A DNA stretch of 64,000 bases from Galerina marginata (Eukaryota > Basidiomycota > Agaricomycetes > Agaricales > Galerinaceae): assembly GCA_023014335.1 (NCBI GenBank), contig JAECYW010000019.1, positions 1-64,000 on the forward strand, read 5' to 3'. A program made the translations under genes and the position numbers. Of this stretch, positions 21,479 to 34,930 are shown piece by piece. Position 1 is the stretch's first letter, and each line of letters opens with the position of its first letter. The notes below the pieces were generated by a model. That model worked only from the letters and a program-made list of their open reading frames with translations. It was not told the DNA's origin and did not search any database.

Positions 21479-24400
21479 GGATTTGGGTTAGGGTTTGAAT
21501 ACTGCGCAAGAGAGAAGGCAAGAAGAGGTTGAGTAGTACTGGGTCGTACTGCTGGTCATAATACAACGTGGATTTGAAAAGTGCCTTTACTGGCAGAGAT
21601 GAGAGCTGGTACGAGAATAAAATAAAGACTTGATTTCAAACAGTAAGCTGATGAACTATACCCTCAAGCGAAAAAACACGTACTTTCAAATTTTTGTTTC
21701 CCGTCTTCCTGCTGTGCTTCATCGTACGACCAAAGCCCGCCACGCGGCACAACCTCGTCTCGAAGCGAGACACTCAAGTTGGCATCCTAAGCCACGCTTC
21801 TGCTCAAAAACGCCTAGAGAAAACAAAGATAAGCGACATCCTGGTAGTGTTTTCGAAATTGACGGTTACACAAACCTCGTTCAGAGTGTTCACCCCCTCT
21901 TCCTCAACTCTCTCGACCCTCATCGTCGTCTCCACACCTCCACATCCACCCTAATCGTGATCGCGAGCAGCAGCTCAAATTACAGCGTAAACCTCAACGG
22001 AAGTCAACGCCCGATATCTGATCCGATCTGCTCTCGATTGAGATTGGGATTACGATTTCGGTTCGATTCTTAATTTGACGCCCACAATCCAGGCTCAGGT
22101 GCAACATCCGCGACTGTAGCCTTCCTGGACTGCCTGCGCGTAGGTGGCAACCTCCGAAGGGAGAAAGTAACCCGCATCTCCACACCCAGCCCCAAGCAAA
22201 GTCAAGACGTTAGCTGGCTACTGGCAGCGTGACTGTGCTGCGTCGAAAGGGCTGAAATAGGCCACCCAATCTCAATCTCGACGCGCAGCGAGGCCCACGA
22301 ACCCATTGTCAGTGGTCGCTACTGAAATTAGAGTTCAATTAATGACGCCAGGGACAGTAGGAACGAAAAGCGGGCGATCATGACTCATGAAGATGACGAT
22401 ACCAACGTCGAGGAACAGCAGGAGCATGTCAAAGGAGGGGAGGCGGCGGCGGGTAGAACCATAGGCGTGCTGGTTGGACTTCCGAATCTGACGTCCAATA
22501 CGGAAGGATGATGCGATGAAAGAACGGATGTACACCCGAGGCGGAGAGCGACGATGAAATCGATATACTTGAGGAGAATCTTCGTATTCATAGCTTGATA
22601 CGACGATAGGAGAGGCGAGGCGAGAGTAGAGTCGAATATTCATATGCGTAGTTGTAACATCGACAGTGATGAGATGTGGCCGGGATAAGGATCCTATGGT
22701 CAAATAACGGTCGTGTAATGGCTACTTGGACGCATATACAGCGCACAGAAATAGAGCTCGGCCTCCAGGGCGCTTTCTGAGAGCTGAAGCCCGAAGCTTG
22801 AAGCTGGAACTGAGGTCGAAACTAACGCTGATGCCTGAATTTGGATAGGAAGTCCACCGGCGAAAAGGTCCTCGGAGGGGGTAGACTGGGATAGGAGGAT
22901 GATCGATGATGACCGATGATCGAGGAACGATTGATCCTTCCAGTTGACGCGTCAACGTCCCGGTTATACACCATTCCGGCTCCTCGTCGTTGTGGTGGGT
23001 AGAGTCCTACTTCCGCTTTCCCTTCTCCTTCTGCTTCTTATTCTCAATCTTCAATCCCTCCTGGGCAGTCAAGGCCAACGACGCAACCTCGTCTTCTCTT
23101 CAACCGCAAGGGACCAGTCATAGGACGTAGCTTGCTTTGGAAGTGTGAACTGAATAGATGCTCGAGTCTTGCCAGCTGCAGCTCGAAGCAGAAGTAAAGG
23201 AAGTAGGTTGTTTGGTGTGAGCGTCCGTGTTCGGGGTCTGGTAGACGAAGTAGGACTGGAAGAGGGAGAAGAAGGAGCGACTTCATAGACGACTAGTGGG
23301 ATAAGACGCCGATGTCATTTGAAATAAGATTCCGTCGACGTGTCGAGTCGTCGGGGTACTGGGAGTAGCCTTTTTTGCCAGTAAACGTAGAAAAAGCCAA
23401 AGGGCGTTGATTATGGACACTGGGGAAGGATGACAGGCTTGTGTGTGGATTTTGATGTTGAGGTGAACCCATTGACGAAGGCTTCAGCCTGTGCATTGCG
23501 CTCTTGAGGTGCTGTGATAAGGGAACGATGCTTAGCTTCGACTCTAGAGAGAGGAAATGAACGCAAATACGTGCCTACGTTGCTAGCACCAAGCCAAGCC
23601 GCAAGTACATTGACCAGTCACCAGTCACTGGGGGGTCCCGGGTCCTGTGCCACACCATTGATAGCAGCGAGAACAAAACACTAAAAGCAAATCGATTCAA
23701 TCTGTCTGCTGAGGAATTCGAGTGGGACTGTGAGAGCCGCATGCGCCATGTCGGCTTACTTGAATCGCAATCGATATGTGTTTCTTCTGAGTGTTAGTTC
23801 CAAGGTTCGCCAAGGAAGCAAGGCAGCGTCGCGTAAGTACGTATTCACATAGGTCATAAAAGGCGGAAGAGCGACGTAGATAGGCGAGCGAGAAGGAAAG
23901 CCGAAATTCGAATCTCAAAAACGGGAGCAAGAACTGACAAATGTTCACGTGACCTAAACGCGTCGCGTCTTCGAATCCGTTCTTCGTTAAATATGTCCCG
24001 ATTCGTCTGATCAGTGGTCTTACCACATGTACGTCGATTCCTCCCTTCTATGCGCCCCAAGTCAGGAAAATCTGCTCGCTAGACCCTTATCTGCATAAAT
24101 GGAAAGCTCCAGCCACCAGTGCGTATATTAGCAATATATTAGCGTTCACTGACAATCATGGCAAACGATACCACGACCGCTGAACCTTCCACGCATACGA
24201 ATTCCTACCATAGCCAGCTTTTTATCACTGTGATGTTCGTGAAGCAAATTTATTCTCCTGTCAGCCGCCATTTGTCAACGCCCCGCCACTGCTCCACTCC
24301 AGTTGGGGTAATATTGACGGTACTTTTAGCCTACCCATTCGAAGCGGGGGCCTTCTTCCTCGTATTAGATTAATAGCCCGAAATAAATCTGTTTTGCTCG

Positions 24401-25979
24401 CAACTCATACTAGGATTTCAAGGTTAGACGGCCCTCCTACGAGATACGATCGCCGTCCATATTTTGGTTCTTGTAGAAGTAGAACGTGGTAAGTTTCTGA
24501 CAAACGAGATGCATATTACAATCAAATTCTTGTTAGATAATCTTTCCGTTCTTTTCCAGGAGTCCCGACATTTTCCGTCAGAATTCCAAGGGTAAATAAT
24601 TCAGTTCATGCTTTATGTCCTCGATTACTATTTTTTGTCAGGCTTCCGACCGTTTTCATGCACGAATAATTGCCGTGCGCTTCCGTGCTTATGCATCGCG
24701 ATATATATCACTACGCAGACTGTTTTATGAAGCCCAGGAGTGATATCAGATGGTCATATTAAGGCCAAAAGTCGTTCGGACTCGAGGCCCTCTTTGCCTA
24801 CTTCAAAAGCTATTTTATCCTATGCTCGGGGCTTGTTGGTTTTTATAATTCTGCCTAGTCGACGCCTTGTATGTGCTTTGATATTATCGATCATCCTTCT
24901 TAGGTATTTCGTTCCTTTCGTTGATCTCGCATCAGTGACTACTATTTAATTATTGAATTTCTTAACATACCTACCTGGTGTTGGAGAAGGACTCAAACGA
25001 AGACCTTACTGTTGACTTGCAGGCCTGTTCTCCTTCCAAATTTCACCCTTATACATATTGAAGTTCTTTTTATGAATGACTGGATAACACCCTATCATTT
25101 GAGTTGAAAACATATGTACCAACTAAATACCTTGAATGTCTATACTGGAAAAGCGTCTAAGTCCTCAAGAAGATTGGTATATCGATATCGTAAAATGGAC
25201 TGAAATTACTGTCCCTACGAGATTGGATAGACGAAGGGACAAGCAGCACTTCTCGGAAATGAAAAGGTCCCATGGCGAACGTGATCGTACACATGTAATG
25301 GCCTTCGAAATCTTTCACCGCATCAAATACGCCGCTTGAATCATAAGAGATCTAGCTTTGTAGTTCATATTGCGGTAATTCACGTATTCTTACATGTGCA
25401 GCAGGCACGTGAAGGTGGTCACCGGTATATCTGATTCATAAACAAAGAAAATATAAGGCATCATGTGTTATAGGCCCGGGAATCCATTGAGGTGGCCGTG
25501 AGTTTTGAGCATGAGGATTGGAATACTTCTGCAAACGCAACTCCAAAACTCAAAGTAAAAGTGTACCCATCGAGTTCCTTTAACCTGACAAGCAAAAGAC
25601 AACCTAGGATATGAGATCATCCAGGCTTGAGATTATTGCAAGGTATTTGGCGCTCAGACGTTTCCACTTTCACGGTGAGGGCAGAGCGGGCAGAGAAGTA
25701 AGCGGTAAAGGCCGGAAAGACTCCTCTCACTTGAAACACCGAAGTTAATACGCATTGGGTCATGTTTGATAAGCCAGATCAACGTCCACTGGACAGACTC
25801 TACTTAGAGGTTGTGTGCGCTGGGGACATAAAGTCATGACCACTACCGCGGTGGAAAAGAAAGGAAGCAAGAATCGCGCCTAGCCAAACGATCTCCTCAC
25901 ATTAGACACTGCATTCTGTCCGTAATGCTTTTATATCTACTTGATCCATTCTATGGACTCAATCGCGAATGGAAGCTTA
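21479..25979. other. long region without a recognised gene
   Basis: About 4.5 kb with many overlapping frames of 60-150 codons; the longest are 21630-22073 (+) and 22335-22703 (-). None shows a domain, and I could not build convincing exon chains. A 30-base stretch near 22222 (gctgcgtcgaaagggctgaa) resembles 61208 (ccgcgtcgaaaggttgaa). It may contain small unrecognised genes or decayed elements. Confidence 0.35.
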
Positions 25980-27720
25980 CTCGAGCTATTACTATTAGGT
26001 TGAGAAAGCAACGAAAATTGTGGCGAAGCGAACCAAACTTGGACGACCAGTGTGCAGCGGACCGAGCCGCCCGGGTGCTTATTCAATCATCAATGTTCGC
26101 CGTCAACGTGTCGGCGGTGCCTCAACGTCGGAATGAACAACGACGACTGGTCTTCCATCGCTGGACCTCCCACCTTGGCTGTTGTCGACGCAGCTCTGAA
26201 ACTCCTCTGTTGACATCGCTAACATCTTCTGGAAACGACTCGCAGCCTCACCTCCATGATCGCCGACACGATTAGATTCTGATTGCTTCCCTACGTCTAC
26301 CACCCCGACGAGGATGACATTCCTTGATGCGGATATCATTCAAGCGCAGAGGATCATAATCGCAGAACTGCATATCACCACGAAGCTCGTCGATCAAGCT
26401 GCCGGTGCCATCCTTCACCACCTCTTTCCCGCTGTTGGTGCCATCTGCCTCCAACGACAATGAATCGGCGCAACCCTCCAACATCCTTCGGGTCAATGCG
26501 CCTCCTGGCTTCCATTACTGTCGTTGATGAGGTTCCGCAGCGCTATCGCTGGCCATTGTTAAGCCTATGCAACCCTGCCCTCATCATCGGTCAGTTGTAC
26601 TCCTAGAGGCGCCACGACGCTGATTCGTGTTCATTATGAAGCTATGCCTCAATTTCGAAGCTGGAATTAACTTAATCGCGCCTAGAGCTCGGCTGAACGA
26701 ACGGTACGGGTCCTGGTAAGTGTCGGGTTCAATGTTTTTGTCGTACTTATCCTTATTTCTGAAAACCCAGAAAGTTGTTCGGACGCGGATAAGTACAATC
26801 TCGAGAATATCAAGGTCTTGTCGCTTTGTATGAGAAACTGATGGTTAATTTCCCGCAGTTACATCGTGCCAGATCGCTTCAACCGATCCCCACTCTAGGT
26901 GGCTTTGTGGATGGTATGTATGCATATGGACTCAAACGCATATTTACATCGGGCTCATGACTGCTTCCACAGGCCCGTTGTGAGCTCGATCACGGGCGAC
27001 GCCGTCGTCGACCTTCTCTTGTTACCGCTCGTTTCCTGAGCGATGAGAGAAAGTTATATCGCTCTAGGTTCCCTTCAAGTTGTCGGCGGTGGGATGCTCC
27101 GACTTTCGTGAACATCGGTTTGTTCTTCCCACTTCTCTCTTCTCCGTTCCTACCTCGTTTACCGTAACCCATTCTTCGTTCTCCTCCCTTTCCAACGCAT
27201 TCATTCACATGCAATCAAAACACCGCGTCTCGCTACGGACGACCGTCGCGAAGCTTTTGTCTAATTGCCCATCTTGTCTCTGCGATGACATTCTCATTTC
27301 GTAGACAACACAGTCGTCGCATAGTCGCAAATAAGCTCGTCGGCGGTGGTTCTTCGCTCACGGTGTACCACTGAGAAGGATTCCTACATATATGCTCTCT
27401 AACTTTTCATCCCCGATGCCGTCTTGCTTGACATTTTCATTTCCCTGTGTTATAACCCATTCCCATCCCATCCCCCTCCGATCTCTGGCTTCAATTCATT
27501 TTCTCTCAGACTTCCAGCCCGTCCGCGTTCGTCAAGGCCGACTATACAATGCCTGGTAAGTGGGGACATCGCACTGCATCACTCCCCTATCCTCACGATA
27601 ACACCACTAAAACTAATTGATCCTGGCGTCAACAGGATTCCAGAGCTTAACATCTGATCCTCCCGGAGTTCTGCCACGTATGTTTGTTCTCTAACGTTTC
27701 TGGCTGCTCAAAGGTTGTTG
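25980..27720 (+). repeat. dispersed repeat family, plus-strand copy
   Basis: Collinear with the reverse complement of 55330-58145. Matching blocks: 26130-26280 (tcgctggacctcccacctt) with 58000-58120; 26565-26690 (ctcatcatcggt, tgttcattatgaagctatgcctcaatttcgaa) with 57585-57680; 27035-27115 (ctctaggttcccttcaagtt to gactttcgtgaac) with 57160-57215; and 27510-27700 (cgtccgcgttcgtc, attccagagctta, ctcccggagttc) with 56640-56750. One block reads as peptide FLSDER, YRSRFPSSCRR, DAPTFVN in both copies, so it was once probably coding. In-frame stops are common and I recognise no transposase or polymerase. Boundaries are approximate. Confidence 0.65.
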
Positions 27721-29875
27721 GCAGTGAATTTGCTCGCTGCTTCTTATCCGCCCGGTGCGAGTAGGAATTCCTCCTAAGGTTCCTGGGGTTTTGTTCAAGG
27801 CACGCATGCATCTGTTTTCTCTTCGTTTTGCGGTTTATTGCTTGGCTATCAGAAACCTCTTTCGCCTTTTTTCAAACTTTTCGTTGTATGATCTTTATCT
27901 CAAACTCCTGCCTTCTCCTCGCTTATATTCCGCCATTCTCTTCGATTTATTTACCGAAGCCGCCCATCCCGAAACCGCTTCATCCTGATGCAAGCCTACA
28001 CATCCAGGAGGACAAAGTGAAGCCATAGTTGGCGCACATTACTTTCTGGTTGTCTTGGCGAGCTCAAGTTAAAGGATGACTTGGTTTCTAATTCGGAAAC
28101 TGGCTCCACCCTCCCAGTAATGCTTTCGGGATTTTTCTCGTTTGAAGTTTTCGTCTCACTTATATTGTTCTAGGTTGTTGGATGGATTTCCGAGAGGTAC
28201 AAGCGCCACTACCATCACCTCTTACTCGTTCGTGCACTTTCCCAGCGGATAATCTCGCTGAACACGAGTTCAGACTTCGAACTCAAGCCGTCGCCGTGCC
28301 TCCGCACCCGGTCCCTTGTACACCTCTGGCTGGGCAGAACATCGTAGAACAACGACTTCCTCCGTTCGCTACCAAACAACTGTGATGTTGATCGATATAG
28401 ATCTTTTTTCTGCCCCGCTAGCTCGCTGAATGAGGCGGGAAACGGAATGAGAGAATTAAGGTACGTAGAGTATATTACTTTAGCGACTATTTCACGCTCT
28501 CATCTACGCCTTCAATTTTAAAAGCCATCTTTCCCAGTTCACCGTAAATTCGGGAACCGGGTTCAAGGTCCTTGACAGATTAAAATAGAAGGTCTGCGGT
28601 GGTTCTCCTGCCTCTGCATTTGCGAGAATGATCTTCCTCGCCATCCTGTTGGTTCATCGATCGAAGTCGATGTGCTCAACATCTCCCTTCCCGACTTCGA
28701 CATATTGAACTGGGTCAATCAGATGGATCGGCAACTTTCATGGCAAACGAGGCTAAGAGGACGTGATACACCCAAGTCGTCATAGATGTGACTCAGGGTG
28801 AGTGCATGCTAAGATCGGTCCGTTATCTTTCATGTCTATTCAGCTTTCCTTTAGTGAACACCTTATATGTGTTTGTTTTGCTGAGGATTCAGCGAACATC
28901 GTATCTCAGAACTGCATAACGGGTACGTCGTATGCGAGGCTTTGGGTTGTGCTCCTGTTAAAGCGATTTTTCGGGCGAAGTTCTCGGAGACGTGATTTGG
29001 CGATCAGTCTAAACATAACGCGCCGATCATGACGCTCAGTCCCCGCATTCTGTTCGTATGTCTTCCCCGCAATCGACAGAAAACATCCTTTTTTTTTGGT
29101 TTCTCTATGGCTGCGAGTCCACTGTCATCGGACGTTCCACGTCTCCGATGGCTGTTGATCCTGGTGGTGACCCATGACATTGCCGAATGGGTTTAGCTGC
29201 TGTCACGGCGCTTTCTTTCCATGAAAACGTCGAGGTGAAGAATTCTCAGAGCACAAAACACAAGGGGCGATTGAACAAGCATTCAATGGGAATCCAGGTA
29301 AATGACAGGTTGGTCCCTGCCAGTGGGGTCGATAAATCGGACAAACACATTCTTAGAGTCCAAATCCGCCACCTTGGGCGTCGTTCCAGGGTAAATTATG
29401 TTTTTAGAAAATGAAATAATTCTCTCTCCGATTCAAGGGCCAACCGCAGACCAGAAACAGTGACAGGAAAAATGAAAGCACCGAACTCCCAATAGGGCTT
29501 TTGGTCCGCTAATAATCCATTTATTGGGTTCTCGTGCGAGTGATCAGTGTCTCAAGGATGCGGCGCTCACACATGTATATTCTATTGAATCGAATAAGCG
29601 GTCATCAATGATCTAGTGCCTTCGACTGTGTACGGATACGTCCTTGACTGGAGTGGGCTGGCGGAGAACGCCGTGAGTTGTGGGAAGCATAGGAAACAGG
29701 CGTCTACGAGCCGGTTAGGCATTAATTCGAGTACTGGAGACTTTTGATAGTCATATAATTTATATTATTGAAGCTCACTAGATAATGTCCGTTGCACGCG
29801 CAATTCCAAAGGGGCGGATGGGCACATCTCATTTCGGCAGATCTGTAGCTACTACAGGAATAAATACATTTCAAA
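27721..29875. other. no gene recognised
   Basis: Frames of 65-80 codons only. The part up to about 28400 may be a further extension of the 26-27.7 kb repeat, but I could not match it. Confidence 0.35.
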
Positions 29876-30904
29876 CTACGTTGGCAGGGTGAGAAGGAAT
29901 TCCATTTCTGAGTCAGCAGGGATATCCTCTGTCCACTTGGAGAATATGACAGTAGTGATGCCAATCATGGCTTGGTCATCCACAGAAATGGGCGTATCAT
30001 CCCCAAGGAACTCGGAACGGTTATTTATTATTTTCTGACCGATATCGCAAATCACGAAGCGAGGGTGGACGTGTGAAGTGATGGTCGGAAAGTTGCCAAA
30101 TGGGTAGTGGTATGGGGGGTCAAAGGAAGCGGCACTGACCGATTCCGCTGGTCCCAAGGGAGTAGAGGACCGGCATATTTCACAGAAGCGCATACTAAGC
30201 CCTGGAATAAGCTTATACCGGTAAGGAACAAGCTCCTGTAAATCAAGTCACCAACACGAATCAGTTTGTCCCTGAGAAGATACTCGATGTGTAAGAAGCC
30301 CCACCTTTTTAAATTCTTGTCTGGGGTTATCGACGAATGCATTTAAAATATGAGATTCGGGAAGAAGAATCCATAGGCCCCGGTTGAAAAGAGTGTGTAG
30401 ACTGGAGTCAACTTGTCATAGTTTAAGTGAATCAGCCACAAACAGCTATCCAAGGCACTCACGGCGTAAAACATTATACTGCGTATCGACATTGAGAGTT
30501 CTGTATCGCATGCCCCACCAATATTCCAATTTTGTGAGCTGAAATAACGGTTTGAAACTTGTGTGTGAGAACCGGATGCATGTTAGAAACTTCTGGTCGC
30601 TCACCAATTCACTAGCGGTCGCTCGAGGTAGAACGTGGGCATACTCAACCGTGTAGAGTGCACTCCTGTTCGTAATGACGCATCGCAACTGGGAAAGGCC
30701 ACTTGTGGCCTTTTGGATGCGCTTCCGGGCAGCCTCTGACAGTTTCCAGTCGCTTGCCCTGTGTTCTGGAGTAATTAAAGTCGCATTTGCTGAGAGCAGC
30801 GGCTCTGAGTAGGTAGGATCGTAGGAATCTAACGGCAGCGTTGAAATGGAATCTGAATCCATATCTTCAAGAAGAGTGGTAAGCGATGGATTTGGATTGT
30901 CCAT
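29876..30904 (-). CDS. HNH nuclease-domain protein (HNH_2 type)
   Basis: Three minus-strand exons: 30463-30904, 30305-30411 and 29876-30235, with 51 and 69-base GT-AG introns; 909 bases, 302 residues, start ATG at 30904. The N-terminus is acidic and Ser-rich. From about residue 70 an HNH-like core appears: RCVITNRSALYTVEYAHVLP (Cys plus first His), LNVDTQYNVLRLDSSL (Asn) and LHTLFNRGLWILLP (last His). This pattern is shared by a large agaric family annotated as HNH nuclease domain proteins; related domains cut DNA, but no activity is shown for these. The C-terminal half (YRYKLIPGLSMRF, PPYHYPFGNFPTITSHVHPR, FVICDIGQKI) is the usual family tail. No breaks, so likely intact. Confidence 0.82.
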
Positions 30905-32507
30905 AGGGTTGTAGCGACTGCAGGGGATATGGGGGATGGGTGTGCGATGGTGAGAGGATCGTATGCCAGTTTGCCCATTTTGTTGATTTACAATCTACGA
31001 ATAGGAAGGTAGTCACAAGACTTGGACTAGGGCCGTCGATTCACAGGTGGCAACTGACCATGATCGTGATCTCTTGAAGTGGCACCGGGTACAAAAGAGG
31101 GCGGGCCGTATAGCAAGCAGGGGTTGTGCTAAATAGGTGTTGTGCTAAATACAAACTTGAAGGTCCTGTCCTGTCCGGGCACTTCGGGCTGGACAGCCCT
31201 ACCGAATTTGACGGTTTTTCCGAATCTTGCTCGATTGCAGTCGACTTAAAACATACCCGATATGGGTTGTGGGAAGGGGGGTAGGTGAGACCTTAAAGAG
31301 AAAAATGGGTCTAACTCCGTTGGTGAACTCCATTACTCAGCGGCTCATGCCTGTTTGTACGTCTCTTTTTCCAAATTTATGTTGAACCTTCTGAGCTTAG
31401 AGGACACCTTGATTAAGTCCATTCAATGGCAATGAGACTAACAAATTGGGACTGAATAAACCGCACGCTTAGAGTCAGAATAGCTCGCGCTATGAGGAGA
31501 AGAGGTTGCATACTGGGGCGAGCCAAGCCGGGTAGGGGGGAACTGGTCGTAATAGCGGTTACACAACGTTCTGAATCATGCCGCGGTTGGATAACTTGAG
31601 GGATCCAAAAAAGATGGCTAAAAGACGTTGAGGAAGAAATTAGTACCGTTTACGGGAAATAAAGGAGGGGAGGCATAGCGGAATTCGAGGAGCTCGTTTG
31701 GTATTATCCAAACATAGGCTTAATAGGCGGAAGACCATCGAAAACAGAGTTAATTTCTGGCCAAAAAGACATCTCAATGTCTACCCGAGGAGCTGCACGT
31801 TAACCGAAGTGCAAGTAACTGTAACAGGCGCGTAATATGCTTCTACGTCAATCTGAGTGAGGTGAGGTAACGCGACGTACAGAGGAAAAGGATGGGGCAA
31901 GAAGATCGCTCTGCACTGAAAGTGCGACAGAAATTATTACATTGAAACAAAATAAAGCCTTAAGTAATGTAGAAAACGTAAGCCGAAGTGGAGGTGTAGT
32001 CAACGAAAGAACATACTTGTAAGACGGTACCTGCACACCGTTCATGTAGCCTGGACCGAGTGGGAATTTCCCTACTTCAACTTCTACATCCAATACTGAC
32101 GAACGCCCAGGAACAATAATGAAAGAGAGTTGGCTTATGCAGGTGGAGGTGTGTGGGAGCGTAAATTGCTCCCCGAACAGTATCCTGCGATGTAGACAAA
32201 GAGCAGAGCGAAAGGCAGGAAAATTTCGCGACGAAGATGAGCAAGGAAGACGGTAGGGTGCATAGCTTCGTTCGCCCACGCAGGAAGATGTCATATGTCC
32301 ATTCACTCAGACGCCACCGTGCCAAAATTTTAAGAATCATCCAAAATTGTTTGGACATCGTGGCGAGATCGCCTGTTCAGTGGTCCTGCGCATATTCAAT
32401 GAGCTGTGGTAGTCTCAAGGGCATACGGAGACACAAGGAAAGAAGCTGAGACGGCCAGATCGTGCATATGAAGGGATGATGAAGGTTCGACTCACCGCGC
32501 TATTCAC
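30905..32507. other. no gene recognised
   Basis: A 152-codon minus frame (31848-32306) contains a plausible exon reading VLDVEVEVGKFPLGPGY before a GTATG donor near 32013, but I could not connect it to other exons or a family. The rest holds only short frames. Confidence 0.35.
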
Positions 32508-33267
32508 TGCATTTTGAATTCCCGTTTTGCGTAAGTTGTCGGCGTGCTAGTACAACCCCGATTTTCTGGCCCTAGTATTTTTAATACAGAACATATTTGT
32601 TGCTACCACCCAACAGTCACCTACAAGCGGGAATTTTTTCTCGTTGGCCGTCATTTTCATAACGCCAACCTCTCGTAAGTTTTGATCATCTGTATTCAAT
32701 AGGCGCTCTCATGACCTTCATAGAGGCGGGTCCTTACAGCTCCAGCCCTCTTCGGTGTTCAACCATCCATTAATTGACCCAAACTACTTGTCCAGTAAAC
32801 CTGACATGGATGTTTATGTCGAGGCTGTAAAGGCAGGACAGCGGTTCTTGGCAGCGCCGGCATGGAAAGGAAATCTTGGAAAGCCGTTCCAGGATGCGGT
32901 AAATCTTACCACCGACTTGGGTATTCAAAATTATATTCGCTCCAAAGCAATTAGTCTACGTCATCCAGTTTCGACGGCTGCGATGTCGAAATATTCCGAT
33001 AAGGACCTTCTGGTCAAAGGAGTTGATGGCCTCAGGGTGGTAGACGCCTCGGTGCTAGTGAGCCCACATACCATCTTCATACTCAAATTAAAACTGACGA
33101 ATGATATCTAGCCATTCGTACCGGCTTCACATCCTCAGGTAGGTAGTCGGAGATTTTATCTTTTATCACCGGAGTAATCCCTTCTCTCGTTTTGGCAGGC
33201 GGCGGTATACATTATCGCGGAGCGCGCAGCTGATATCATTAAATCTTCTCACAAACTAAGCGTTTGA
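32508..33267 (+). pseudogene. GMC oxidoreductase, C-terminal fragment
   Basis: Exons 32508-32530, 32617-32674, 32726-33057, 33112-33138 and 33199-33267 join in one frame and end in TGA. The product matches the substrate-binding C-terminal domain of glucose-methanol-choline flavoenzymes of the aryl-alcohol oxidase type: HFEFPFC, VIFITPTSRGSLQLQP, HPLIDPNYLSSKPDMD, the catalytic-His region SLRHPVSTAAMS, GVDGLRVVDASVL, then FVPASHPQ (second active-site His) and AAVYIIAERAADIIK. The family is normally around 600 residues and starts with an FAD-binding GxGxxG domain; none is present upstream to 30.9 kb, so roughly the first three quarters are missing. The remaining exons are undamaged, which suggests a recent truncation or rearrangement. 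It converges on the alcohol dehydrogenase remnant 110 bases away. Confidence 0.78.
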
Positions 33268-33376
33268 GGATCGACGTCGTCATGCATTGAGGATGGCGAT
33301 ATTTATGTATTTATTGATTTCAATGTTACATTATATATCATAGCCCACTCGTTACCTCAGTCTGCTTCTTGAAGGC

Positions 33377-34915
33377 TTAAGGGTGAATGAGGATTTTCAC
33401 TTGGAAGGCTGGTTAGTTTGACGAAGCAACAAAACTGAAAAGAATCTACCATGAGAATCCTTAGCAGTAAGGTAAGCAGCCCTTCTTGGACCAGGTCTTC
33501 GAAGGATATCTTCTTCGTTATTAGGTTGCCAATTCCGTTGATTTTTCCAGAAGACACAGCAGTCAACATTTCTGGGTGTATTCCATTATAGCAGACCGTC
33601 CCTATTCGCGGTCATTTGTCAGTGTGCAAGGAAACGAAGAGATTTCGGCGTACTACGAACCAGTGAGTGTAATTTCCCAGATAAGGATTGAGTTCATGTT
33701 GATTTTTGGACTTTTCTCCCATCCCGCGGCATTAACAAAAACACCTCTTGGGCGGAGGCTTGCGATTCCGGCGTCAAGACTTATTTGAACACCAGCTGCA
33801 TCGAATACGAAGTCTACTCCAAAGCCCCCGTTAGCTTTCTGCACTTCTACTGCTTCTCCGGAGAGACCAGTAGGGTCAAGTGCGGTTGTTACCCCGTGTA
33901 CGTGAGCAAGTTCACGAGAACGTAGGAGTACTCGTCAGTGGAAAAATCAATTATCATGTTAACGAAATGTAGAACCTCAGTACAATTAGCAAAAATAAAC
34001 CAATCTACAGGAGCATATTGTCAATGGGAGAAACTTGAGCCCACTAAAAAGTACTCACAGGTCCGGCTCCAGAAATTAGAGCAGTATCACCTTTCTTGAA
34101 CCCAGATCGCTTGACAGCAAACCATGCCACGGCCAGTGGTTCCATACATGCTCCAACATCGACTAATCGTTATCCAGGTCGGCACAGCATAATTAGTAAA
34201 TAGAAATGCAACGACTAGCCATGTAGCTTACGCGGAACACCGCCAGGACTCAGGGAGAGGGTGAACTGCGAGAGAACGGGTGACACCAACGTACGATGCA
34301 GTTAGCTTCGGGGCAGATGTTCGTGGCCCCAGCCGCGCATTCGCGACAAGTGTCAGTTTTGAGGCACGAAACGAGAGGTTCACTCAGAAAGTCCCGTTGG
34401 CAATCGATGTTAAGAGGAGATGCGGAGGAAGCGTCACTTACATGACAACATTTTGACCGACTTCCCATTGCTGAGCATCTAAGCCATCCTAGTTCAACAA
34501 TCGTTCCCGATATCCTATGACTAGTTTGAGAACTACAGGAAAATCATAGGAGTTCTGACGCACTCGTGACCGAGAGTTATTGGTAATTTTTCTCCCGACA
34601 ACGCTACTGCCTCCGTCTTGGTCGGAAATTTGGGCATTGGAGCGAGGTAAGCATGGAGATCGGAACCACATATTTTGGAAGCAAACTCGCTTCTTTAGCG
34701 AATACGCGACAAAATGTAATTTTGAGACCCACTTCCGTTCCTAGCGCACGCGATAGAAGGATAGAACATGTATTCATCTGTCCCTGAAGGCGTAATCTTA
34801 ACTTAGACTCACCAGGCAACCTTTACCGTGAATGAGAACGAGACGCGACATATCTCAAGCAATTGAACTCACCTTTATCTTGACCTGTCCGTGTAAGTCG
34901 ACGACAGTAAACCAG
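33377..34915 (-). pseudogene. zinc-dependent alcohol dehydrogenase (butanediol/sorbitol type), decayed
   Basis: Medium-chain dehydrogenases of this type oxidise polyols or butanediol with NAD. On the minus strand I read GQVKIK then VAW (about 34865-34880), CGSDLHAYLAPMPKFP, SGEKLPITLGHE, SGTIVELG, WEVGQNVVI, the structural-zinc Cys cluster (VSCLKTDTCRECAAGATNIC), GACMEPLAVAWFAV, GDTALISGAGP, GVDFVFDAAGVQISLD, GKINGIGNLITKK, and VKILIHP before TAA (33377-33379). Pieces are separated by GT-AG introns. Frame breaks occur between VELG and WEVG, and again before KDSHAFQ near the C-terminus. The first exon is lost: similarity stops at about 34915, 16 bases before the duplicated gene region starts at 34931. 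I infer a pseudogene cut by that insertion or rearrangement. Confidence 0.75.
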
Positions 34916-34930
34916 CTCGAAAGTACCTAG

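Noticed and set aside
21483..21495. ccctaaccc-like stretch (read in reverse), as a telomere repeat
   Set aside because: Only about one and a half copies of TTAGGG; too short for an interstitial telomere.
22335..22703. 122-codon minus-strand frame as a gene
   Set aside because: No recognisable motif, no flanking exons, and overlapping frames of similar length on the same strand.
25980..27720. LINE or LTR retrotransposon
   Set aside because: No reverse transcriptase, integrase or gag-like frame could be read on either strand.
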